The notes under the pieces were generated by a model. It was not told the origin of the DNA. It was given only the letters and a program-made list of their open reading frames with translations, and ran no database searches. A stretch of DNA of 64,000 nucleotides, taken from JAMLHH01 sp037189845. Its GTDB lineage: Bacteria; Bacteroidota; Bacteroidia; Chitinophagales; JADIYW01. The stretch spans positions 62,001 through 126,000 of the forward strand of contig JBBCIS010000006.1 in assembly GCA_037189845.1 (NCBI GenBank), given 5' to 3'. Every line of letters starts with the position of its first letter. Position 1 is the first letter of the stretch. Positions 1 through 8,091 of the stretch are shown in pieces. The position numbers were made by a program, and so were the translations under genes.

Positions 1-231
1 TGGTTAGAAAATCATGATTTTGAAAGATTCGCTGACTATAAATTTGATTCTCCTGTTCAGGTAGAGTTTAGTCTTCATGAAGAACATAGAAAAGGTCTGG
101 TAGCTCTCCTCGAATCCATCAACTACAGTCTGGCTTCTCTTCCGATGATTGTTAGAAAGGTACACCATAGCTGGCAACTCAAAAACATATTTATTTGTTA
201 TGCGAATGAAAACGTTGGCGTATTGAATTAA
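1..231 (+). CDS. C-terminal part of an unrecognised protein (5' truncated)
   Basis: Frame 1 is open from the first base to a TAA at 229-231 and gives 76 residues with normal, non-repetitive composition, ending in NENVGVLN. I do not recognise the family. Frame 3 becomes open from about 210 and continues to a TAG near 370 with protein-like sequence (FRNPNTFEGHDSS, then a hydrophobic stretch). This could mean that the original gene was longer and has suffered a frameshift just before the frame-1 stop, or it may be chance. The upstream part lies outside the window, so neither function nor integrity can be settled here. Confidence 0.4.
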   Translation, partial: WLENHDFERFADYKFDSPVQVEFSLHEEHRKGLVALLESINYSLASLPMIVRKVHHSWQLKNIFICYANENVGVLN

Positions 232-445
232 GGTTTTCTTTTAGGAATCCGAATACATTTGAAGGACATGATAGTTCAATTATTTTTCCTGGAAAATGGC
301 TTGTTGTATTTTGTGAAGTTGTAATCATGAAATTATTTATGCTCAAATGTTTAATAATAAAAAGGTAGACAGTTGGAAATAAACTATAAAATGTATAATA
401 TTTATCAGCAGTTTTTTATAAAGAATAAAACATCTTAACTAATAC

Positions 446-1087
446 ATGAAAGTGCTTATGTGTTTGCCGGTTTATAATGAAATAGAAAGTTTGGAAAAAA
501 TTGTTCAACAGATTTCTTTATTAGGATACGACACGATTATAACTGATGGAGGCTCAAATGATGGTACCCGTCAATTAATAGAAAATCTTAAAATCCAATG
601 TATAGACCGGCCGGGAAAAGGAAAAGGAGTAGGATTAAGAATGGTTCTTGAATATGCTTCAAAAAAAGAATATACCCATTTGGCTTATGTTGATAGCGAC
701 ATGACTTATCCAACGAACCATTTTGTTGACATGCTGGACCTGGCCAGACATGCAGATATGGTAGTAGGAGTCAGGAGCTTTTCGGATATCACCATGATCC
801 GGAGAATGGTGAACATCTATTTCTCGAAGCTGATAAAGTATACAGTAGGAGGTAATTATAGTGATGTTTTGAGTGGAATGAGAGTACTAAAAGTGAATAG
901 GTTCGTAAATCAGCTGAACTCAGATGAGTTTGAGATTGAGCCGGAAATGCATTGTCTTGCTATAAAAAAACAATACCGGGTAGTTGAACATGTTATTCCT
1001 TATTTCAAAAGACTTGGAGAGAGTAAAATTGGATTCAGGGCATTTTTAAGAATAAATCTATTAATATTATCTTACCGACATAGATAA
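446..1087 (+). CDS. GT-A fold glycosyltransferase, family 2 (dolichyl-phosphate sugar synthase type)
   Basis: A 213-residue cytosolic GT2 enzyme. The N-terminus has the nucleotide-binding start LMCLPVYNEIESL, then TDGGSNDGTR, and a DSD metal-binding motif inside YVDSDMTYPTN (about residues 91-101). Proteins of this size and build usually transfer a sugar from a nucleotide donor to a polyprenyl phosphate or a glycan acceptor. No transmembrane segment is evident. It is a clear paralog of the GT2 gene at 5553-6203: both share the TDGGS block, the uncommon DMTYPTN stretch and a RxGESK motif near the C-terminus. The CDP-sugar genes lie between the two copies, so both are likely to handle related sugars. 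Donor and acceptor cannot be read from the sequence. Confidence 0.8.
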   Translation: MKVLMCLPVYNEIESLEKIVQQISLLGYDTIITDGGSNDGTRQLIENLKIQCIDRPGKGKGVGLRMVLEYASKKEYTHLAYVDSDMTYPTNHFVDMLDLARHADMVVGVRSFSDITMIRRMVNIYFSKLIKYTVGGNYSDVLSGMRVLKVNRFVNQLNSDEFEIEPEMHCLAIKKQYRVVEHVIPYFKRLGESKIGFRAFLRINLLILSYRHR

Positions 1088-1160
1088 CATTGCTTACGTC
1101 ACACCTGTATAATAAAACATCCGCTTGCAATTAAGTTATTGTAAAAGCATAAATACTAAG

Positions 1161-1168
1161 TAACTTTA
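1161..1168 (+). promoter_or_regulatory. Candidate Bacteroidota -7 element
   Basis: TAACTTTA ends 4 bases before the ATG of the nucleotidyltransferase at 1173. It matches the TAnnTTTG consensus except for the last base. No clear -33 TTTG was found, and the very short distance argues for a leaderless or near-leaderless transcript, or for chance. Confidence 0.25.
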
Positions 1169-1172
1169 TTTC

Positions 1173-1886
1173 ATGAATGCAAATGAACTTAAGGCTATTT
1201 TACTTTGTGGAGGTGAAGGACTTCGTTTCAAAAACGAACATCTCATGAGTAATAAAGTTTTGGCAGAGATTAATAAGAAACCTTTGCTATTGCATATTAT
1301 GTACCATTACAACCAGTTTGGCATTCGTCATTTTATTTTATGCGTAAGGGATGACGATTGGGAAATTGCCGATTATTTTTCCAGAAAAAATTTCCCTGAC
1401 GATTGGATTATAGAAGTTATTCCAACCGGAAATAATACTCCGACCGGAGGCAGAATATTGTATTTGAAAGAAAAAATTAAAGAACAATACTTTTTTGTGA
1501 CCTATGGTGATGGACTTTGCGATGTAGATATACAACAACTATTGCATTCTCATATAGAGATAGGTTGTATTGCTACATTGACATCTGTTCGCCCATTAAG
1601 TCAATATGGCATTCTTAATATTCAGGAAGACGGCATTGTAAATTCGTTTGAAGAAAAACCACAAATGAAAGACTGGATAAATGGAGGTTTTTTTGTTTTT
1701 GAAAATTCAATATTTAATTACCTCGATTTTGACCATTCCCTCGAAGAAAGTCTCATGGAACACCTGATTCCGATTCGTCAGCTATCAGCATATCTTCATC
1801 ATGGTTTTTGGAAGAGTATGGATACTTACAAAGAATTTAAAGAATTAGAGCTGATAATGAAAGAAAGGAAATTATACAAATTGTAA
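1173..1886 (+). CDS. rfbF: Glucose-1-phosphate cytidylyltransferase-like nucleotidyltransferase
   Basis: Predicted to activate a sugar 1-phosphate with CTP, giving CDP-glucose, the entry step to CDP-deoxysugars. It begins with the nucleotide-binding loop KAILLCGGEGLRF, a variant of the usual GGxGTRL. It also has NKVLAEINKKPLLLHIM (pyrophosphorylase signature), TYGDGLCDVD (RfbF-type metal site), a glycine-rich INGGFFVFE block and HGFWKSMDTYKE near the end, all in family order. At 237 residues it is slightly shorter than usual RfbF (about 257). The CDP-glucose 4,6-dehydratase gene lies on the opposite strand at 3172-4254, which supports the CDP assignment over dTDP or GDP. The modified first loop (no threonine-arginine pair) is a mild oddity. 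Confidence 0.8.
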   Translation: MNANELKAILLCGGEGLRFKNEHLMSNKVLAEINKKPLLLHIMYHYNQFGIRHFILCVRDDDWEIADYFSRKNFPDDWIIEVIPTGNNTPTGGRILYLKEKIKEQYFFVTYGDGLCDVDIQQLLHSHIEIGCIATLTSVRPLSQYGILNIQEDGIVNSFEEKPQMKDWINGGFFVFENSIFNYLDFDHSLEESLMEHLIPIRQLSAYLHHGFWKSMDTYKEFKELELIMKERKLYKL

Positions 1887-1924
1887 TTTTAAAAATATTG
1901 TTCTATTTGACTGTAGTATCGGGA

Positions 1925-3163
1925 TTAAATCACTCTTAATGATGGATATAAAACGATAAACTTTGTTCCCTTTTCTCTCAGATAATTCAGCGACTGTATA
2001 ATAGAATCGGCATAATTCCAGGCTAAAATTAAAATATAGTCTGGAATATCATTCTCCAATTTACTTATCGGATAAATAGGAAGGTAAGCATTAGGGAAAT
2101 ATTTTCCATGCTTTGAGGGACTGATGTCTACTAAATAAGTTATCAATGTAGTGTTAATACCAAAATAATTCAAAAGGGTAGCAGCTTTGCCAGGAGCCCC
2201 ATATCCGACTACTTTCATTTTAGATTCAAGTAATTGAAGTAAAAAATGACGGCAAATTTCTTTCAGTTGATCGATTTTGCCAGAAAACAGCTTGAACGTA
2301 TGAAGCATATGAAGACCATTTAGCTTTTCTTCCATTAATATTTTTTCTACAATTTCTGGCAAATATTTGGGTTTGTTTTGTGACAAATGTATTCTCAATG
2401 AGCCTCCCTGAGTATCTACCCGATCTATATCATGGATGTAAAAACCTGCATTTTGCCAAAGCATTATGAGTGAGTGCAAGCTAAAATAGGAATAGTGCTG
2501 ATGAAAAATTACATCAAAAGTGCTTTTTTGAATCATAGGTAACATGTGTGGAACTTCCACAATGAGCATTGTGTCATCTGTTGATATTTCACCTATTGCA
2601 TCAGCAAACTCCTGTGGGTCAGGGACATGTGCAAGTACATTATTCGCTATTATCAGTCGGGGTTTTAGATTTTCTGTCTTTATTTCTTTTGCCACGCTTT
2701 TATTAAAAAAAACACACCTTGTAGGTACCTCTTTCTTGTTTGCTGCCTGTGCTGGGCCTATCGAGGGATCTATACCTAAAACATTTGAGCTGAAATTTTT
2801 AAAGTAATTAAGCAGAAGCCCATCGTTTGATGCAATTTCCAGAATAAGATCTTGTTCGCAAATTTTATATCGATCTCCAATTGATTGTGCATAATCTTTA
2901 AAATGCTCTCTTAATTCCGGGATTTGAGAAGAATAGTAAGGGTAATTGTCCTTAAATAAAATAGCGGGATCTATATTTTCATTTACCTGGAGATGAAAAC
3001 AATTCTTGCAAAAAGAAATGGACAAAGAAGCAGTAGGTATTGGTTGATTGGGATAATCTGCAAGCTTATCTGCCAATGGAACTATTCCAAAGTCATGAAT
3101 TTGCTCTAGTTGTGTAGATGAACAGACCCTACAGCTACTTATTTTTTGTATGTTGCTCTCCAC
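1925..3163 (-). CDS. NDP-hexose C-methyltransferase (zinc-binding, SAM-dependent)
   Basis: A 412-residue enzyme of the TylC3/NovU-type sugar C-methyltransferase family, which adds a methyl branch to a keto-sugar nucleotide using S-adenosylmethionine. The order of parts fits the family: an N-terminal zinc site with two CxxC pairs (CRVCSS near residue 11 and FCKNC near residue 51), a Rossmann SAM-binding domain starting with LILEIASNDG (about residue 105), the EVPHM / FHQHYSYFSL active-site region, the DTQGGSLR block, and a C-terminal domain with VVGYGAPGKAATLLNYF. It lies 8 bases downstream of the CDP-glucose dehydratase on the same strand, so the pair is probably co-transcribed and acts on the CDP-4-keto-6-deoxy sugar or a derivative. 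Confidence 0.85.
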   Translation of the reverse strand: MESNIQKISSCRVCSSTQLEQIHDFGIVPLADKLADYPNQPIPTASLSISFCKNCFHLQVNENIDPAILFKDNYPYYSSQIPELREHFKDYAQSIGDRYKICEQDLILEIASNDGLLLNYFKNFSSNVLGIDPSIGPAQAANKKEVPTRCVFFNKSVAKEIKTENLKPRLIIANNVLAHVPDPQEFADAIGEISTDDTMLIVEVPHMLPMIQKSTFDVIFHQHYSYFSLHSLIMLWQNAGFYIHDIDRVDTQGGSLRIHLSQNKPKYLPEIVEKILMEEKLNGLHMLHTFKLFSGKIDQLKEICRHFLLQLLESKMKVVGYGAPGKAATLLNYFGINTTLITYLVDISPSKHGKYFPNAYLPIYPISKLENDIPDYILILAWNYADSIIQSLNYLREKGTKFIVLYPSLRVI

Positions 3164-3171
3164 TTCGTTTA

Positions 3172-4254
3172 TTACAGATTTGATATAAATTTATTGATGT
3201 AGGATAGAGAAAAGTCATCTATACTTTTGCTATTCTTTGGTGCATTTATATACCATGAAATTGTTTCTGAAAGACTTTCCTGAATGGTCAGTTTCGGACT
3301 CCACTTTATTAATGAAAAAGCCTTGTCACTATTCAACTTTAAAATTTCATGTTCCTTTCTGTCGTTTTGACCACTTTCTGCAATTATATAGGGCTCGAAC
3401 GATTTGTCTGGCCAATAATTCCAAAGTATTTCTACCAATTGTGATACATCTATTCCTTGATTAAAGTTCGGTCCGAAATTAAATGCTTCTCCATTTATTT
3501 CAGATGTTTCTAAATAATATGCTGTTAGAATATAACCCCATAACACATCTAAAACATAGTTCCAAGGCCGAATATGCATTGGGTTTCTTATATGCAGTGC
3601 ATTTTTATTTTTCCACAGCTTTACACAATCCGGTACAATTCTGTCTTTGCTCCAATCTCCTCCTCCAATTACATTTCCCGCCCTGCAGCTGGCAATCTTA
3701 ATATTTGAATTCGTTGAAAAAAATGAGTGAAAATATGATTTTGTAATGAGCTCTGCAATGCTTTTTGATGCACTATATGGATCCATTCCGGCCAGATTAT
3801 CAGTCTCTCTATATCCCCAAACCCAGTTCTTGTTTTCATAGCATTTATCACTGCTTACGATAATTACATTACACTTTGAATTCGAGAGTCTCACAGCCTC
3901 CAGTAAATTAGCCGTTCCCATAGAATTTGTCTGGAATGTATCTAACGGGTTTTCATAAGAAGCCAGTGTAATGGCATTGGCTGCTAAGTGAAATATAAAA
4001 TCGGGTTGAATTTTTTGTACAAGTTCAAGTACTTGATTTTTGTCTCTTATATCAGATATATACTGATGGACAAAGCTTCCGCTAATAATGAGAGGTTTAT
4101 CCGGACTGGTATTATTCTGGTTGTTGGATAGACCAAATACCTTTGCTCCCATATTGTACATCATTAAAGATAGCCATGAACCTTTAAAACCTGTATTGCC
4201 AGTTATAAGGACTTTTTTACCATTGAATAATACTTTGATATCAATGAAATTCAT
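3172..4254 (-). CDS. rfbG: CDP-glucose 4,6-dehydratase
   Basis: A 360-residue extended short-chain dehydrogenase/reductase. The NAD-binding start is VLITGNTGFKGSWLS, where the GFKGSWL form is typical of CDP-glucose 4,6-dehydratase. It is followed by HLAANAI, VSSDKCYEN (RfbG has the same SSDKCY/VTSDKCY block), a YSASKSIAEL catalytic YxxxK and the RAGNVIGGGDWSKDRIVPD block. The reaction is CDP-glucose to CDP-4-keto-6-deoxyglucose. It lies just upstream of the C-methyltransferase on the minus strand and is divergent from the aminotransferase at 4410, across about 150 bases that presumably hold both promoters. Together with RfbF this gives a full route to a CDP-keto-deoxysugar. Confidence 0.9.
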   Translation of the reverse strand: MNFIDIKVLFNGKKVLITGNTGFKGSWLSLMMYNMGAKVFGLSNNQNNTSPDKPLIISGSFVHQYISDIRDKNQVLELVQKIQPDFIFHLAANAITLASYENPLDTFQTNSMGTANLLEAVRLSNSKCNVIIVSSDKCYENKNWVWGYRETDNLAGMDPYSASKSIAELITKSYFHSFFSTNSNIKIASCRAGNVIGGGDWSKDRIVPDCVKLWKNKNALHIRNPMHIRPWNYVLDVLWGYILTAYYLETSEINGEAFNFGPNFNQGIDVSQLVEILWNYWPDKSFEPYIIAESGQNDRKEHEILKLNSDKAFSLIKWSPKLTIQESLSETISWYINAPKNSKSIDDFSLSYINKFISNL

Positions 4255-4409
4255 GAGCTACGTTTATAATTATTTGTGAAAATACCATTTTACATCATAA
4301 AAATATTCATGGACAGAGGTTTCATCAGATACATGGTTAAACATGCACAGAGGTATATTAGTATCAGGGCTTGTATTAAATGCTGCTCATTTATATATTA
4401 GCAATACTA

Positions 4410-5531
4410 ATGGAGTCGCAATTCTTGTCAAATATCCCGGTATCTAGAACATTTCTTCCGGATATGGAAGAACTTCAGTTTTATATAGCCAAAATTTATG
4501 TACAAAATCAAACGACCAATAATGGACCTTTAGTAAGAGAGTTTGAAGAAAAGCTGAAAACTTACCTGGGGGTCAAACATTTGTTTCTAGCCGGCAATGC
4601 AACTATAGGCTTACAAATAGCCATGAATGCTCTGAATGTTGCAGGTAAAGAGGTACTGACCTCTGCATTTTCTTATGTGGCAGCCCCATCTTCTATTATA
4701 GCGGCAAATGCGAGACCAAAATTTGTTGATATAGCTGCTGATAACTTTTGTATTCACCCGGATTTATTAGAGGAATCTATCTCTGATTATACTGGTGCAA
4801 TTCTTCCTACTCATGTCTTTAATGCAGTTTGTGATGTTGAGCGAATAACATCTATTGCTGAAAAATTTGGGCTGCCTACAGTGTACGATGCAGCTCATAG
4901 CTTTGGAATTAAAATTGGCGCCGAGTCAGTATTTAATTTTGGAGATATTTCCGTTTGTAGTTTACATGCCTTAAAAGTATTCAATGCAGTTGAGGGAGGA
5001 TTTATAACTACATCAAGAGATGATTTGGCAGAGAAGATTTATGAAACTCGCTACTTTGGTGCTAACCGTTCTAACACGGGTTTCAACAGGTTAGGCTTTA
5101 ATGGAAAAAACAGTGAAGTACATGCTGCTTTTGGTTTGGCAAATATGAGCAAGCTGCCAGACGTTTTTAAAGAGAGAGAAGATAGCTATAATCTATACCG
5201 AAAATTATTATCAGATCTTCCCATCCAATGGCAAGTAATAAGGAAAGATATTGTTACAAATCATTCATATTTGCCACTCATTTTTGATAGCGCAATAACC
5301 CGGATAATGGTAGAAACTGCGCTTACCTCGGAAAATATTTCATTTCGAAGATATTTTCAGCCGGCATTAAATCGCCTGCCATTTTTTAATGACGAGACTC
5401 AAATGCCTATTGCCGAATCTGTTTCTGAACGGATATTGTGCCTGCCGCTTTTTTATGGGATAAGCAGATCGCAAATAGAACGGGTTTGTGATGCGGTTTG
5501 TAAAGTATTTTACATCATTGAAAGAGATTAG
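4410..5531 (+). CDS. DegT/DnrJ/EryC1-family PLP-dependent sugar aminotransferase
   Basis: A member of the sugar aminotransferase family that converts a keto-sugar nucleotide to an amino sugar. Visible are the substrate and cofactor regions NNGPLVREFEEKL, SAFSYVAAPS, VYDAAHSFG (PLP-phosphate and ring stacking) and SLHALKVFNAVEGG, where the lysine is the expected Schiff-base residue. The lysine separates it from RfbH/DdhC-type 3-dehydrases, which have histidine there. An in-frame ATG at 4380 would add ten hydrophobic residues; I prefer the ATG at 4410, which gives MESQFLSNIPV as in the family. Next to RfbF/RfbG and a C-methyltransferase it suggests a branched CDP-amino-deoxysugar, though it could act on another nucleotide sugar. 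Confidence 0.82.
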   Translation: MESQFLSNIPVSRTFLPDMEELQFYIAKIYVQNQTTNNGPLVREFEEKLKTYLGVKHLFLAGNATIGLQIAMNALNVAGKEVLTSAFSYVAAPSSIIAANARPKFVDIAADNFCIHPDLLEESISDYTGAILPTHVFNAVCDVERITSIAEKFGLPTVYDAAHSFGIKIGAESVFNFGDISVCSLHALKVFNAVEGGFITTSRDDLAEKIYETRYFGANRSNTGFNRLGFNGKNSEVHAAFGLANMSKLPDVFKEREDSYNLYRKLLSDLPIQWQVIRKDIVTNHSYLPLIFDSAITRIMVETALTSENISFRRYFQPALNRLPFFNDETQMPIAESVSERILCLPLFYGISRSQIERVCDAVCKVFYIIERD

Positions 5532-5552
5532 TATCTTTATTGTCTATTGAAA

Positions 5553-6203
5553 ATGGATGCTGTTATCGTTTGTTTACCCGTATTAAATGAGGTAAACGCT
5601 ATTGCTCATATGATTGACAAAATCAGAGAAGAAGGATTTGATATAATAGTTACAGATGGGGGATCAACAGACGGGAGCTTAAATATCGCTCAAGAAAAAG
5701 GAGTGAAAATTTTGTATCGTTCAGGAAAGAGTAAGGCGTTTGGTATGAAGCAAGCTATGTATGAAGCACAAAAGTTAGGTAAAAATTTTATTGTTTTTAT
5801 CGATTGTGATATGACTTATCCAACCAATAGAATTAAAGACTTAGTGGAAGGACTGAATGATTATGACTTAATTTTAGGAGCCAGACATCGCAAAGGAATG
5901 TCAATAATTTCGAGATATACAAATGTCTTATTAAACATAATTATGAATTCGCTTTTTAGATTGAAGCTACAGGATGGTGGAACAGGATTTAGAGCATTGC
6001 GAATAGATAAGTTTCAGGGACTATTAACTATTGATGGAATCGATCTGGAAATTGAAATCTGTGGTATTGCGGGGAAAAAGGCATACAGAGTAAAAGAAAT
6101 ACAAGTGGAGTATTATCCCAGAGTAGGAGAAAGCAAGCTTACCTATTGGGATATTATCAATGCGCTGTTTACCATTGCTAAGGTATGGCTTAGAAAGTAT
6201 TAA
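5553..6203 (+). CDS. GT-A fold glycosyltransferase, family 2
   Basis: A soluble family-2 transferase of about 216 residues starting IVCLPVLNEVNAI, with VTDGGSTDGS and a metal-binding DCD inside FIDCDMTYPTN. It is the paralog of the enzyme at 446-1087, sharing the DMTYPTN stretch and a PRVGESKLTYWD end, and probably transfers a sugar to a lipid carrier or growing chain. An upstream TTG at 5547 is in frame, but the ATG at 5553 is the more natural start. A TATCTTTA element lies 13 bases upstream of the ATG. It follows the aminotransferase on the same strand. Confidence 0.8.
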   Translation: MDAVIVCLPVLNEVNAIAHMIDKIREEGFDIIVTDGGSTDGSLNIAQEKGVKILYRSGKSKAFGMKQAMYEAQKLGKNFIVFIDCDMTYPTNRIKDLVEGLNDYDLILGARHRKGMSIISRYTNVLLNIIMNSLFRLKLQDGGTGFRALRIDKFQGLLTIDGIDLEIEICGIAGKKAYRVKEIQVEYYPRVGESKLTYWDIINALFTIAKVWLRKY

Positions 6204-6347
6204 GAATTTCAATGAAAAATAGAAATATAGTTTAAATGCTTTTTTTACTCAGTTTTAATTTGTTTATTTGATATATGGCATTTTGAATTTTATAATTAGA
6301 TTTTTATGATTTATTACGTGGTGAGAAAGTGCGTTAGTGAGTCAGGT

Positions 6348-7145
6348 ATGAAATTCGTAGTAATGTTTTTTTTACTTTTTTTGCCTAAGTTATTACATGC
6401 ACTAGAAGGTGTTGTTCTGGATAAATATATTAAAAAGTATGCGATTACACTTACAGGTAAAAGTATAATTGAAGGAGCAGAACTACTGATAATAGATAGT
6501 ATTATAAATACAGATAACGATTTTCAAACGAAACGTACAGAGATTATAGATTGTCTTCAAAACAGCAATTTGAACAGACTTCATGTGTTTTATGAACTTA
6601 ATCAGGAATATTTAGAAGGCATATCATTGGAATATTTTTATAGAGAACTGAAAGATGCTTTTTTCTTATATTCCACAAGGAAAAACTCTATTTATTATGA
6701 TTATTTTGATAAAAATTACTCTTCATTTTTAAAAATATATGAAAATATAAATGGGGGAAATCGGCTGACTATCCGAGAATTTCAGAAGTTGATTGTCGAT
6801 AACTATGTATATGATCAGATTAATATGGGGGATAACAATTTTGTGATTTCTACATTTCAGCATTTTATAGGAAGGAAGCCTACTAAATTTGAATTAGAAC
6901 AATCATTAAATATTATTAACTACCAATCGGGCATTTTATTTAATAAAATTGGTTCTTCAAAGGAGGATTATCTGAATATTCTCCTTGGGAATAAAGAATA
7001 CTGGCAATATCAGGTCATTTTTTGGTTTCGTAAAATATTTCATAAAGATCCAACAGAAGAGGAAATTTTAAATTATATTGGGTATATGCGAGAGAGTGGT
7101 TCCCCGGAGAAACTAATAAAAGAACTTCTAATGGAAGTGAAATGA
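6348..7145 (+). CDS. Secreted protein of unknown function, first gene of the DUF1501/cytochrome operon
   Basis: The ATG at 6348 gives a clean signal peptide (MKFVVMFFLLFLPKLLHA), so I prefer it to the in-frame ATG at 6306. The mature protein is helical and charged. Its second half contains FQHFIGRKPTKFELEQS and FWFRKIFHKDPTEEEILNY, two copies of a pattern of the type FxxxxGRxPTxxEL that resembles short repeats in DUF4214 or the helical domains beside planctomycete-type cytochromes. The next gene carries a similar pattern (YQKLLSRSPTLNELNVW), so the two are probably related partners. Its stop overlaps the next start by 4 bases, so translation is probably coupled. Function is not recognised; location is periplasm or cell surface. 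Confidence 0.6.
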   Translation: MKFVVMFFLLFLPKLLHALEGVVLDKYIKKYAITLTGKSIIEGAELLIIDSIINTDNDFQTKRTEIIDCLQNSNLNRLHVFYELNQEYLEGISLEYFYRELKDAFFLYSTRKNSIYYDYFDKNYSSFLKIYENINGGNRLTIREFQKLIVDNYVYDQINMGDNNFVISTFQHFIGRKPTKFELEQSLNIINYQSGILFNKIGSSKEDYLNILLGNKEYWQYQVIFWFRKIFHKDPTEEEILNYIGYMRESGSPEKLIKELLMEVK

Positions 7146-8089
7146 AGTCTAATATCTTAGAAAATAATCTGTTGGGTAATATTTCAGATATGCTTAACCT
7201 TGTCTGTATTATGAGCTTATTGTTATTTTTATTAGTTCCATTTACCGCTTTTGCTCAGGAAAATCAGATATTAAAAAATAGTCGGTTATTTTTATCCACT
7301 TCATATTATGATATTTATGAAAAGAATATTCCCAGTGTCTTGTTGGATAAATATATAGGCTTTATAGATGGTATTGGTGATAAAGATATATCTAAAGAAA
7401 TTATATTGAGAATTTGGCTTTTTGACAATACGTTACAGTCAAGTGAGAAGCCGGATATAAAGGAGCTACAAAATGTGAAAATACCTGATTTACCTGTAGG
7501 TATAGAGGGTAGCAATGATTTTGTTCGGATAAAAAAACTTTTACGGTTGATTTTTGCAAATGAGCTTCTTGTAAATTCAACAAATTTCTTCGAATCGACT
7601 GAACAGATAGTATCTAAGTTATCATTGATTGCTCCTGAACTTTTTGAAGATGATATCGAAAATGTATTAAGTGATAACACTTCGTTTATCACTAAGTATA
7701 GTAACTATGAGGATGAATTTAGCGCTTTATGTTCTTTTTTCTATCAACAATTGCCCAGTCACCAACCAGAAGATACTAAGGCAGTTCAACTACACTATAT
7801 TGATTCTATTGAACAACAAATAAAAGAACGTTACCCGCTTTTTGATTTATATTTTTCTGATGAAGGAAATATTGAAAGTACTCAAGAAAAATCTGTTGTA
7901 CCTACCAGAGACCAAGCGATCACCGATATCAGAGGATACATCGAAAAAACCTATCAAAAATTATTATCTCGCTCCCCTACTCTAAATGAACTAAATGTAT
8001 GGGAAAAGAATTTTAAAGATAATGAAATGTTGAGTCCTAATGTGCTATATTATATCTTGATGACTTCTGAAGAATATATGTATTTTTAA
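7142..8089 (+). CDS. Secreted protein of unknown function, second gene of the DUF1501/cytochrome operon
   Basis: A 315-residue protein with a hydrophobic stretch and the signal-peptidase-like site AFAQ. An internal ATG at 7190 would give a standard-length signal peptide; the ATG at 7142 overlaps the previous stop in an ATGA arrangement. The C-terminal 50 residues contain YQKLLSRSPTLNELNVWEK and MTSEEYMYF, a pattern like that of the preceding protein (FRKIFHKDPTEEEIL). The rest has no motif that I recognise. Two bases separate it from the DUF1501 gene, so it very likely works with that protein and the cytochrome-like protein outside the cytoplasm. Confidence 0.55.
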   Translation: MKSNILENNLLGNISDMLNLVCIMSLLLFLLVPFTAFAQENQILKNSRLFLSTSYYDIYEKNIPSVLLDKYIGFIDGIGDKDISKEIILRIWLFDNTLQSSEKPDIKELQNVKIPDLPVGIEGSNDFVRIKKLLRLIFANELLVNSTNFFESTEQIVSKLSLIAPELFEDDIENVLSDNTSFITKYSNYEDEFSALCSFFYQQLPSHQPEDTKAVQLHYIDSIEQQIKERYPLFDLYFSDEGNIESTQEKSVVPTRDQAITDIRGYIEKTYQKLLSRSPTLNELNVWEKNFKDNEMLSPNVLYYILMTSEEYMYF

Positions 8090-8091
8090 TT

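Noticed and set aside
2544..2807. 87-codon plus-strand frame
   Set aside because: Antisense shadow of the well-supported C-methyltransferase gene.
4410..5531. RfbH/DdhC-type CDP-sugar 3-dehydrase, suggested by RfbF and RfbG nearby
   Set aside because: The active-site position is lysine (SLHALKVF), as in aminotransferases, not the histidine of the dehydrases.
7315..7692. 125-codon minus-strand frame
   Set aside because: Lies fully inside the secreted-protein gene on the plus strand; serine-rich composition typical of antisense shadows.
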